In this document: in pieces, positions 42,379 through 50,182 of the stretch
Position numbering within the stretch: position 1 is the first letter of the stretch
How the letters are laid out: every line of letters starts with the position of its first letter
Notes under the pieces: model-generated
What the model saw: the letters and a program-made list of their open reading frames with translations, nothing else
The model's database searches: none
Told to the model about the DNA's origin: nothing
Position numbers and translations under genes: made by a program
Assembly: GCA_039029395.1 (NCBI GenBank)
Contig: JBCCGG010000036.1
Coordinates: 1 to 61,778, forward strand
Direction: 5' to 3'
Length of the DNA: 61,778 nt
From: JBCCGG01 sp039029395
Lineage (GTDB): Bacteria; Pseudomonadota; Alphaproteobacteria; Kiloniellales; JAKSDN01

Positions 42379-43251
42379 ATGTCCCAATCCAACGCCGCCA
42401 GCGGCCTGCAAGCCCGCCTGCAGGCAGCGCGCCACAGCGACGTCAGCTCGCTGGCCGGCTCGCGCTCCATGGCGGCGGCGGTTGGCGACGTGGTCCAGGG
42501 GCTGCTCTATGCGCCGCTGTGGTTCACCATGGCCTGGCAGGACATCCGCCAGCGCTACCGGCGCTCGACCATCGGACCGTTCTGGCTGACGCTCTCGATG
42601 GGCATCCTGGTGGGCACTTTGGGATTCCTCTACGGTGCCCTCTTCCAGTTGCCGATCGACAACTACCTGCCGTTCCTGGCGCTGGGCTTCCTGGCCTGGG
42701 GATTCATCTCCGGGGTCATCAACGAGGGCGGCACGGTCTTCATCGAGGCCGAGACCTACGTCAAGCAGATCAAGCTGCCGCTCAGCACCTTCGTCTACCG
42801 GATCGTCTGCCGGAACATGATCATCTTCGCCCACAACTCCGTGGTCTACATCGTGGTCATGATCTGGTTCGGGATTTGGCCGGGCGTGGCCGCTTTCCAG
42901 TTGATCCCGAGCCTGGCGCTCTTGCTCGCGACCTCGGTCTGGGGCGCCCTGCTCCTGGGCACGCTTTGCGCGCGCTTTCGCGACGTGCCGCAGATCGCCG
43001 CCAGCTTCCTGCAGGTCGCCTTCTTCCTGACGCCAATCATCTGGACTCCCGAGCTGATCGGCGACCGAATCATTTTCGTCGAGGTCAATCCCTTCTATCA
43101 CTTCGTCGAGTTGGTGCGCGCGCCTCTGCTGGGCCAGTCGATCACCGGCCTGACCTGGCTCGTGACTCTGGCCATCACGATCGGCGGCTGGCTCGGCACC
43201 TTGCTGTTCTTCCGCCTGTTCCGGGCACGTATCGCTTACTGGGTGTCGTGA
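42379..43251 (+). CDS. wzm: Polysaccharide ABC transporter permease (Wzm type)
   Basis: A 290-aa ABC-2 membrane subunit that exports undecaprenyl-linked O-polysaccharide. After about 50 polar residues it has six TM segments (about 60-290), with QDIRQRYRRSTIGPFWLTLS just before the second region, as in Wzm/TagG relatives. A second frame (42375-43268) is open over the same stretch but codes for Arg/Pro-rich nonsense. It is followed five bases later by its ATPase. Confidence 0.9.
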   Translation: MSQSNAASGLQARLQAARHSDVSSLAGSRSMAAAVGDVVQGLLYAPLWFTMAWQDIRQRYRRSTIGPFWLTLSMGILVGTLGFLYGALFQLPIDNYLPFLALGFLAWGFISGVINEGGTVFIEAETYVKQIKLPLSTFVYRIVCRNMIIFAHNSVVYIVVMIWFGIWPGVAAFQLIPSLALLLATSVWGALLLGTLCARFRDVPQIAASFLQVAFFLTPIIWTPELIGDRIIFVEVNPFYHFVELVRAPLLGQSITGLTWLVTLAITIGGWLGTLLFFRLFRARIAYWVS

Positions 43252-43255
43252 CGCC

Positions 43256-44017
43256 ATGGCGGTCTTGAAGCTCGAGAACGTGGGAGTCGATTTCCCGATC
43301 TACGGTGGCGGCAGCCGCTCGCTGAAAAAAGCCGTGATGCGCGCGGCGAGCGGCGGGCGGATCGGCCGGGATGCCGAGGACCGCCTGACCGCCCGGGTCC
43401 TGACCGATGTCTCGCTCAGCTTTCAAGACGGCGACCGGGTCGGCCTGATCGGCCGCAACGGGGCCGGTAAGACGACGCTGCTCAGGGTGTTGGCCGGGGT
43501 CTTTGAGCCGACCCAGGGCCGGATCACCCGACACGGCCGGATTTCGCCCCTGTTCGATGCCATGCTGGGCATGGACATGGAGGCGACCGGCTACGAGAAC
43601 ATCGTGCTACGCGGCATGCTGCTGGGCTTGAGCGCCCAGAAGGCGCGCTCTCACAGCGAGGAGATCGCCGAGTTCACCGAGCTGGGCGAGTATCTCGACA
43701 TGCCGGTCCGGACCTACTCCAGCGGCATGGTACTGCGCCTGGCCTTCGCGATTTCCACCTGCGTGGACCCGGAAATCCTGCTGATGGACGAGTGGCTCAG
43801 CGTCGGCGACGCCCATTTCATCAAGAAGGCCGAAGTGCGCATGCTGGCGCTCTTTCAGCGCTCCAGCATCATGGTCATGGCCTCCCATTCGGAGCAGCTG
43901 ATTCGCGACGTCTGCAACAAGGCGGTGCTGCTCCACCAAGGACAGGTGCTCACGGTCGGCGAGGTCGGCCAGGTGCTCGAGGCCTACCACGCCCTGGAGG
44001 TGCCGGGCGCGGCTTAG
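43256..44017 (+). CDS. wzt: Polysaccharide ABC transporter ATPase (Wzt type, short)
   Basis: A 253-aa nucleotide-binding subunit. Walker A is GRNGAGKTT, and TYSSGMVLRLAFAISTCV and LLMDEWLSVGDAHF mark the signature and Walker B, with the PLST-like DEWLSVGD typical of polysaccharide exporters. It lacks the C-terminal carbohydrate-binding domain of long Wzt, so the polymer end is probably not checked by this protein. Its stop overlaps that of the convergent glycosyltransferase by four bases. Confidence 0.9.
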   Translation: MAVLKLENVGVDFPIYGGGSRSLKKAVMRAASGGRIGRDAEDRLTARVLTDVSLSFQDGDRVGLIGRNGAGKTTLLRVLAGVFEPTQGRITRHGRISPLFDAMLGMDMEATGYENIVLRGMLLGLSAQKARSHSEEIAEFTELGEYLDMPVRTYSSGMVLRLAFAISTCVDPEILLMDEWLSVGDAHFIKKAEVRMLALFQRSSIMVMASHSEQLIRDVCNKAVLLHQGQVLTVGEVGQVLEAYHALEVPGAA

Positions 44018-45792
44018 CCCCGCTTGGGCGCGGCAATCGCGTAGTCGTCTCGGTCCTTGGCCAGATTGCTGTTGTAGTAGGGATCGCCGGCCTCGTAGAG
44101 CGTGCGCCAACGTTCGCGGAACAAGGCCGTGTCGGCGTCTTCGGGCATCATGCGCCGGGTCACGCGCTCGTGGTGATAAAGCAGGGCGTGGGGCGTCACC
44201 ACGCTGCTCAAGCCTGCCTCCCGGGCACGCAGGCAGAAATCCAGATCGTTGTGGGTCAGCGCCAAGGCCTCGTCGAAGCCTTCCAAGCGCTCAAACTTTT
44301 GCCGCTCGACCATCAGGCAAGCACCGGTCACCGCGATCACCTCCCGGGGCAGGGCGGCCAGACCCAGGTAGCCCGGATCGTCGCGCTCCAAAAAGCGGAA
44401 GGCGTGCCGGTTGCCGCCGCCCTCCTCGACCAGGAACATGCCGCAATGCTGGACCCGCTCGTCGCCGTAAAGCAGCTTGGCGCCGACCGGCCCGACCGTG
44501 GGTTTCACTGCGTGTTCGAGCAGGGCCTCGACCCAATCTTCGGCGATCGGCTCCAGGTCGTCATTGGCGAACACCAGGACCTCGCCGCTGGCCGCCGCGG
44601 CGCCCTGGGTGTTGTAGGCCGACCAATTGAAGGGTCCCGTCATCTCGATTTTCTTGGCCGGGAAGTTAGCCAGAAAGGCCTCGGCCGCCTGGTCACCCGG
44701 GGCCGGGTTGGCCAGTAGAATGAGCTCTAGGTCGTCGTAGGCGGTCTTTTCGGCGAGCGACGTCAGACAATTGCGGATCAAATCGGAGCCCGCCTTGGTG
44801 GGCACGACCGCCGAGACCTTGGGCCGGCTCGGAGGGCGCGGCCGGGTTGAAGGGGCGTTTGGCCTGGGCGCACGCTCTGCCCGGCTGCAAAGCACGTCGG
44901 CGACGTGCGCCACGCGGGGTTTGGATTCGGCAAGGCGCTGAAGAAACGCGTGATCATCGTCGGGCGGCCAAGCCAGGCCAAGGGACTCGAGGCGGTCGGC
45001 GCGCAGGGCCCACGGCCGGCCGATGTAGTTGACCGCCTCCAGAAGGGTCGGCGACCAGCCAGGTTTGAAGGCCGGGCTGTGGCGCTGCCCGTCGGCCTCT
45101 ATGAGGTCTTCATCGCCATAGATCAGATCGGGAAAGTCTTGCTCCCGGGCCGCGGCCGCCAAGCGCGCCAGAGCCTGGGGCGCCAGCCGGTCACTGGGGT
45201 CGAGCGCCATCAAATAGTTTGTCGCCGCACCATCGGTCGCCGGCATCGGAATGTTGTCGCCCTGGGTGATCAGGAAGGCGATCCCGTCGTCCTCGGTGGG
45301 CGCCGGATCCTCGGCGTGGGCGGCCAGCCAGCGCTGGTAGTCGCTCTGGCGGTTGTCGATCTCGAGGGCGAAGAGGAAGGCCTCGCGCCGGCCCTCGCCG
45401 CTGGTCACGATCAGGCTCAGCTCGTGTTGGCCGTCGCGGTACTTGTTGGTGTCTAAGGGGAAAGTGAAGCCGCTCTGCCAGGCGCCCTCGAACTCCGGAT
45501 AGAGCTTGGCCAGATCGGGCCGGCCGATGCCTAGGTGGGCTGCGCCTTGGGGCGCGTCGTCGAGCCCGACCTGGACTCGTGTGACGCCGCTCCGCGAGAC
45601 CGCCCAGCCGCCGATCCAAATGCGGTCCGACAGACTCTGGTCTAGGTCCGGGTGATCCAGGTTGAGGAGGATCGGCTCGATCACCCTAGGCGCGACCGGT
45701 TCCGCGCCGGCGAGGCGAGTTATCAGCCGCCGGCGTAGGCCGATCAGGCCTTCCCTGGCATAGACGTCGCGCAGGCGCCTCAGCAGGCTCAC
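44014..45792 (-). CDS. Large glycosyltransferase with beta-sandwich and GT2 domains
   Basis: A 592-aa protein. Residues of about 45-155 form a beta-rich domain (with IGGWAVSRSGVTRVQVGLDD and YPEFEGAWQSGFTFPLDT) seen attached to many surface glycosyltransferases. Residues of about 170-320 look like a degenerate GT2 domain missing its first strand, and the last 260 are an intact GT2 with KVSAVVPTKAGSDLIRNCLT, VFANDDLEP and LTHNDLDFCLRAREAG, ending DPYYNSNLAKD. It probably adds sugars to the O-polysaccharide. It overlaps the upstream gene by ATGA. Confidence 0.82.
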   Translation of the reverse strand: MSLLRRLRDVYAREGLIGLRRRLITRLAGAEPVAPRVIEPILLNLDHPDLDQSLSDRIWIGGWAVSRSGVTRVQVGLDDAPQGAAHLGIGRPDLAKLYPEFEGAWQSGFTFPLDTNKYRDGQHELSLIVTSGEGRREAFLFALEIDNRQSDYQRWLAAHAEDPAPTEDDGIAFLITQGDNIPMPATDGAATNYLMALDPSDRLAPQALARLAAAAREQDFPDLIYGDEDLIEADGQRHSPAFKPGWSPTLLEAVNYIGRPWALRADRLESLGLAWPPDDDHAFLQRLAESKPRVAHVADVLCSRAERAPRPNAPSTRPRPPSRPKVSAVVPTKAGSDLIRNCLTSLAEKTAYDDLELILLANPAPGDQAAEAFLANFPAKKIEMTGPFNWSAYNTQGAAAASGEVLVFANDDLEPIAEDWVEALLEHAVKPTVGPVGAKLLYGDERVQHCGMFLVEEGGGNRHAFRFLERDDPGYLGLAALPREVIAVTGACLMVERQKFERLEGFDEALALTHNDLDFCLRAREAGLSSVVTPHALLYHHERVTRRMMPEDADTALFRERWRTLYEAGDPYYNSNLAKDRDDYAIAAPKRG

Positions 45793-47561
45793 GGGATCAG
45801 GCCGAGCTCGTTAAGGCGTGCCGCGTAAGCCCGGCCGACGGCTTCCAGGCTGTGGTGGGTTTCCATGTGGCGCTGGGCGGCGGCACCGAGCGCGCCGGCG
45901 AAATCGGGCTCGGCAATCAGGCGGGCCATATGCTGGGCAGCGTGCTCGACGCTGGCGTCGGCCCAGACCTGGCCCTCGGGGAAAAGGTAGTCCTCGGCCC
46001 CGACCGGGATCAGCTCGTAGTCCACCAGGCAGGCGGTGTCATTCGTGCAGAAGTCCTTGGTGCCCGAGTAGTCGGTCACGATGACCGGCTTGCCAAGCAG
46101 CATGGCTTCGGCCGGCCCGCGCCCGAAGCCCTCTGAGCGGTGCAGGGAGAGATAGCTGTCGCAGCACTCCACCAGGGAAAGGATCTCGTCCCGGCTGACC
46201 GTGCGGTCCAGGATGTGGATGCGCGGGTCCGCTTGGGCCGCCCGGCGCACCTTCTGCCAGTTGGGATCGTCTTCGCTGACGTTCATCACCTTGATGACCA
46301 GGCCGACCGGCTCGTCGCCCCGGGGAAAGGCCTGCTGGAAGGCGGCCAGACTGGCGAAGGGGTTCTTGCGGGCGATGAAGGAGTTGAAGTCGAAGGTAAA
46401 GAGAAACAGGAACGGCCCGTCAGGCAGGCCGAAGTGGGCCCGGCCAAAGCGCTCCGTGCGGTTCAAGGTGACCGCAAGCGGCATGCGTCGCACCGGCACC
46501 GGCGCCCGCGGGGTCAGCGCATCGACGATGAATTGGGTCGACGCCCAGACCTCGTCGACGAAGTAGAAGGCCGCCATATTCTCGTCGGGCCAACGGGGCA
46601 GCTCCCAGGGCCAGTAGCCGATGTTGTAGCGGCCGTCCAAGCGCTCGACGCCAAGCTCCAGGAAGAGATTGAACATCTCCACGGCCGAGGCGCACATGAG
46701 GTTGACCCGGTGCTCGGCCGGTCGTTCCAACCAACCGTCGATCGAGTGGTCCTTCTGGCGGGTTGCCAAGCCTCGGGTGATGTTGACCACGCCGACCGAG
46801 ATGCCCTGGCCGTCGAGCGCCCTCGTTGCGGTGCGCGCATCCTCGCCCAGGCCCAGCTCTCCCTGGGCGTAGCCGACCAGGTTGACCCCGGCCGAGCGCC
46901 ACTGGTCGCGCGGGACCGGGCTGCCGCCGAGGCGCTCGGAGGCGCGCGGCCGGATCTCCTCGAGCTTAGGCCGCTCGCTTGGCGCATCCTCCGGGGCGCC
47001 GGCGACCGGCCGGCCGTGGTAGAGCAGCTTGAGCGCGAGCTTGTGGGCGCCGGCATGCCACAGCTCGCTTCTCAACAGGGAATCGGGCACGCCGTAATCG
47101 ACCCGCGCCCGGTCGACGAGCCACAGGTGATAGCCCTGGCGGCCCTCGGCGGTGGTGATGTCGAAGGCGGCCTGCAAGTCGTCGCGCTGGTCCCAGATGC
47201 CCTGGATGACCGCGCCCCCAGCCGAGCCGCCGATCGCCCGCCAGCGCGCCAGGTGGCGCTCGATGGCGGCTGGCGAATAGTCCGGCACCAGCCACTCGGG
47301 GAGCTCGCTTTCGGCCGCTCCTACTTCGCGGAACCAGCGCACGAAACCAAGCCGCCCGGCCAAGGTGGCGAGCGGATAGTCGGCGTGCAGATCCTTGCGG
47401 ATCAGCCAGATCATCAACAGGAAGCGGGTGATCGGGATGACCGCGTCCTCGAGCCCGCCGGCTGCCCCGTTGAGCTCGGACCAATTGCGTTTGAGGATTT
47501 CGGCGGGCGGCTGGGCGGGCGGGTTTGACCCGCGCGGCTCATCGCGCAAGGGACTGTCCAT
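45789..47561 (-). CDS. Large glycosyltransferase with GT4 domain
   Basis: A 590-aa protein. Two related helical modules lie at the N-terminus (about 58-95, DLHADYPLATLAGRLGFVRW and about 128-160, DDLQAAFDITTAEGRQGYHL). From about 220 it is a GT4/GT-B transferase with GELGLGEDARTATRAL, FTFDFNSFIARKNPFASL, and the donor-binding EGFGRGPAEAM (E-x7-E). The 4-base overlap with the next gene indicates one operon. The acceptor is unknown. Confidence 0.82.
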   Translation of the reverse strand: MDSPLRDEPRGSNPPAQPPAEILKRNWSELNGAAGGLEDAVIPITRFLLMIWLIRKDLHADYPLATLAGRLGFVRWFREVGAAESELPEWLVPDYSPAAIERHLARWRAIGGSAGGAVIQGIWDQRDDLQAAFDITTAEGRQGYHLWLVDRARVDYGVPDSLLRSELWHAGAHKLALKLLYHGRPVAGAPEDAPSERPKLEEIRPRASERLGGSPVPRDQWRSAGVNLVGYAQGELGLGEDARTATRALDGQGISVGVVNITRGLATRQKDHSIDGWLERPAEHRVNLMCASAVEMFNLFLELGVERLDGRYNIGYWPWELPRWPDENMAAFYFVDEVWASTQFIVDALTPRAPVPVRRMPLAVTLNRTERFGRAHFGLPDGPFLFLFTFDFNSFIARKNPFASLAAFQQAFPRGDEPVGLVIKVMNVSEDDPNWQKVRRAAQADPRIHILDRTVSRDEILSLVECCDSYLSLHRSEGFGRGPAEAMLLGKPVIVTDYSGTKDFCTNDTACLVDYELIPVGAEDYLFPEGQVWADASVEHAAQHMARLIAEPDFAGALGAAAQRHMETHHSLEAVGRAYAARLNELGLIP

Positions 47562-47621
47562 GGCCTTGAGCGCTTAGTCGCTCGCGCTGGGGGAGTCAAG
47601 GAAGTGGGGCAGCTCTTCAAC

Positions 47622-48257
47622 CTAGCCGAGGTCGGGCTCGGTTTTCTTGAAGCACACCAGCTCATTGATGTTGGCCCACCAGTCCGCCACACCCGGCACC
47701 GCCATTACTTGCTCGGCATCGGGCGTGAGCGAGACGTAGAACAGGATTGGCCCGAGGAGAAAGTCCGCCAAGCTCGGTTTGCCGCCCGCGATCCAAGGAT
47801 CGCCCGCCTTAATCTCCATGAGCAGGCCAAGCAGGGTCTCGCTGTCCTTCAGACAGGCGCGTCGGGCGTCATCGTTCGCGCCGCCGATGAAGTCCGGGAA
47901 CAGATGGTAGCCGGCGACGCCGACAAGCGCGCCATAACCGTAGTTGTTGATGAGGCTGATCGCCTCGTTCATGCGCGCCCGGCCTTTCGGCGTTTCGGCG
48001 ATAAACGACGGTCCGGGCAAGGTTTCGTCGAGATAGCGGCAGATCGCATCGGTCTCGCGAATTCGAATGCCGTCGATGTCGAGTACCGGCACCTTGCCAA
48101 AGGGATGGCGGGCCAGATGCTCCGGCTGCCGGGGCTCGCCGGCGAGTACGTTCACCGGAACCTGGTCGTAGGTCGCACCCTTCTCATGCAGAACCATGCG
48201 CACGGTGCGGACGTAGGTGGACCCATCAAAACCGTAGAGAACAGGCTTGTCTGACAT
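47622..48257 (-). CDS. Glutathione S-transferase family protein
   Basis: A 211-aa protein: an N-terminal thioredoxin-like domain with DGSTYVRTVRMVLHEKG and GKVPVLDIDGIRIRETDAIC, then an all-helical C-terminal domain with SLADFLLGPILFYV. The pattern (IRETDAI with Thr in place of the usual Ser) is GST-like, and Ser or Tyr near residue 13 would activate glutathione. It sits between glycosyltransferase genes without an evident link to them. Confidence 0.85.
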   Translation of the reverse strand: MSDKPVLYGFDGSTYVRTVRMVLHEKGATYDQVPVNVLAGEPRQPEHLARHPFGKVPVLDIDGIRIRETDAICRYLDETLPGPSFIAETPKGRARMNEAISLINNYGYGALVGVAGYHLFPDFIGGANDDARRACLKDSETLLGLLMEIKAGDPWIAGGKPSLADFLLGPILFYVSLTPDAEQVMAVPGVADWWANINELVCFKKTEPDLG

Positions 48258-48361
48258 GAGAACTCCTTATCACTTTTGTCTGTTCGTTCCGCAGTCAATT
48301 TAACAACGGCGGTTCCCAAGCATTAACTGTTTCTGCTTGCTCTACGCAGGATACCGTTTCC

Positions 48362-50182
48362 TCACTCCTCCTCGCCCGATGGTAGCTTGAGGAGGCCTTG
48401 CTGGGCGAAGGCGGCGAGCGGGGCGAGGCCGTCCCGGGCGAGCAGCGCCCGGGCCACCCGGCTGACGTTGCGGGCCATGCCGGTCGTGTCGGTAATGCTG
48501 CCTGGCGCGACCCGGTAGTGGAAGAGGGACTCGGGGATGACGCGCAGGTCCGCGCCGGCAAGCGCCGCACGCAGGAAGAACTCCCAGTCCTCGCAGCCGA
48601 CCGCGTAGTCCTCGGTAAAGCCGCCCAGCGCGTCGAAAGTCTCGCGACGAATCAACGCGTTGACGTCGCCGAAGACGTTGGCGAGGGGCCCGAGCGCAAG
48701 AGCGTTGCCAAGAAACAGTCGCTCGCCGTAGGCGACTGGCTGGCCGGCGCCGTCCTGGCGGTTGAAGGCGTCATTGAGGCAGGTGACGATGTCCGCCCCG
48801 CCGGTCTGCGCGGCGCTTGCCAGGGTCGCCACCATGTGGGGCTTGGCCAGGTTGTCGTCGTCCATGAACAGGAGATAGTCGCCGCGCGCTTGCGCTGCGG
48901 CCGCGTTGCGCGCCGCGCCCGGATAGCCATTGGACTTGCGCAGAATGCGCCAGCGCGTCGGCGCCAGCTCGGCCTCCAGGCGGTCGAGCGCGGCCTGGGC
49001 CTCTTCCGAGGTGCTGCCGTCGTCGACGATGATGGTCTCGAGCGGGCCTCCGTAGCTTTGGCGCTCCAGGCTCTCGATCGCCCGGGCCAGCATGGCCGGC
49101 CGGTTGAAGTGCACCAGGCAAATGGTGATCGACGGCAACTCGCTCTTGGTCGGGGCGGCGTCACGCGCCGGTGCCTCGGCTTCGAAGCCCAGGCGTGCCT
49201 TGGGTGGACCCTCCGCCAGGCCCTTCGCGATCATGGCCGCGGCCTTCTGGGGTGCCGGCGCGACCGACCAGGGCGACGCCTCGGCGTCTCGCGCTGCGGG
49301 AGCCTTGATGGCGAGCGGCAGGCCGAGTTGCCCGGCCAAAATGGCGCTGTCGGCGCCCGCGCCGGGCAAAAAGCCGAAGGCTGGCGCGCTGCGCTTTGTT
49401 GTCGGTTGGCCGGGCCGCAGGCTCTCTGCGGACAGGGCGATGCCGCTGTCGGCCAGTTGGGTTGCGGCCTCCTGCCACTGCTCGGCGTTGGGCTTGCGTC
49501 CCAGGCGGGCCAGCACCAGGCGAAGGCCCGGGCGCTCGTCGGCCAGGGCCTTGGCGACCCGGGCGCTCCAGCCGGCCGCGATCGCGTCGCGCGAACCCAA
49601 CAGAACAACCAGGTCGAGCCCTTTGTCGGTCATCGCTTCATCGCTCCCGTCTGGCGCCAATGTCGGCCACCAGATCCGGTCGGCGCCGTCGAGGGACTCG
49701 CGCGCCATGTGGGCGGCGGCCAGGTCAACGTCGCTGGGAAAGAGGAAGTGGCTGGCGAGCAGCTCTTCGAGGGGGCCAAAGCGAAGGACCTCGAGGTCAG
49801 TCTGCTGGTGGGCGAGGCCGTGGCGTTTGGCCGCCGTCCCATAGAATAGGGCGCCCGTGAGATCCACCGCGACGACCCGCGCCGGTCGGGCCTGGCGAAG
49901 CCAAAGATCCAAGACCCGGCTTGCCCGGGTCAGCCAGAGATAGGGCGTGCCGATTTCCGGGTCGGCCGCCAGGTGGCCGGGCGGTGCGCCGATACGCGTC
50001 ATCTTGCCCAGCTCGCTCAGCAAACTGCGGGGCAGGCGCCGGTCCGGATCCAGCAGGACAAGCTCGGCGCCTTCGCCTTCCTGGGCCTGGAAAGCGGCCG
50101 CGGCGGCCACCAGGGTTCCGTCGAGCTCCCGGCGAGGTCCCGGAGCGACGACGACGAAGCAACTGGCCTCTGCGTTAGCCAT
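48362..50182 (-). CDS. Large glycosyltransferase with C-terminal GT2 domain
   Basis: A 606-aa protein. The first 340 residues look like a degenerate GT-B fold (DGTLVAAAAAFQAQEGEGAE, and the mid part LDLVVLLGSRDAIAAG). The GT2 domain begins at about 347: SITICLVHFNRPAMLARAIE, IIVDDGSTSEEAQAALDRL, YLLFMDDDNLAKPHMVATL, and GCEDWEFFLRAALAGADLRV, with DDD as the metal-binding motif. It overlaps the next upstream gene by eight bases. Confidence 0.82.
   Translation of the reverse strand: MANAEASCFVVVAPGPRRELDGTLVAAAAAFQAQEGEGAELVLLDPDRRLPRSLLSELGKMTRIGAPPGHLAADPEIGTPYLWLTRASRVLDLWLRQARPARVVAVDLTGALFYGTAAKRHGLAHQQTDLEVLRFGPLEELLASHFLFPSDVDLAAAHMARESLDGADRIWWPTLAPDGSDEAMTDKGLDLVVLLGSRDAIAAGWSARVAKALADERPGLRLVLARLGRKPNAEQWQEAATQLADSGIALSAESLRPGQPTTKRSAPAFGFLPGAGADSAILAGQLGLPLAIKAPAARDAEASPWSVAPAPQKAAAMIAKGLAEGPPKARLGFEAEAPARDAAPTKSELPSITICLVHFNRPAMLARAIESLERQSYGGPLETIIVDDGSTSEEAQAALDRLEAELAPTRWRILRKSNGYPGAARNAAAAQARGDYLLFMDDDNLAKPHMVATLASAAQTGGADIVTCLNDAFNRQDGAGQPVAYGERLFLGNALALGPLANVFGDVNALIRRETFDALGGFTEDYAVGCEDWEFFLRAALAGADLRVIPESLFHYRVAPGSITDTTGMARNVSRVARALLARDGLAPLAAFAQQGLLKLPSGEEE

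Noticed and set aside
42375..43268. 297-codon open frame overlapping wzm
   Set aside because: It runs in another frame over the same bases as the permease. The peptide is Arg/Pro/His-rich without domains, while the permease frame has six TM helices.
46140..47528. Long plus-strand frame opposite the GT4 gene, and a similar one at 48398-49849
   Set aside because: Both are shadows of glycosyltransferase genes with clear motifs on the minus strand.
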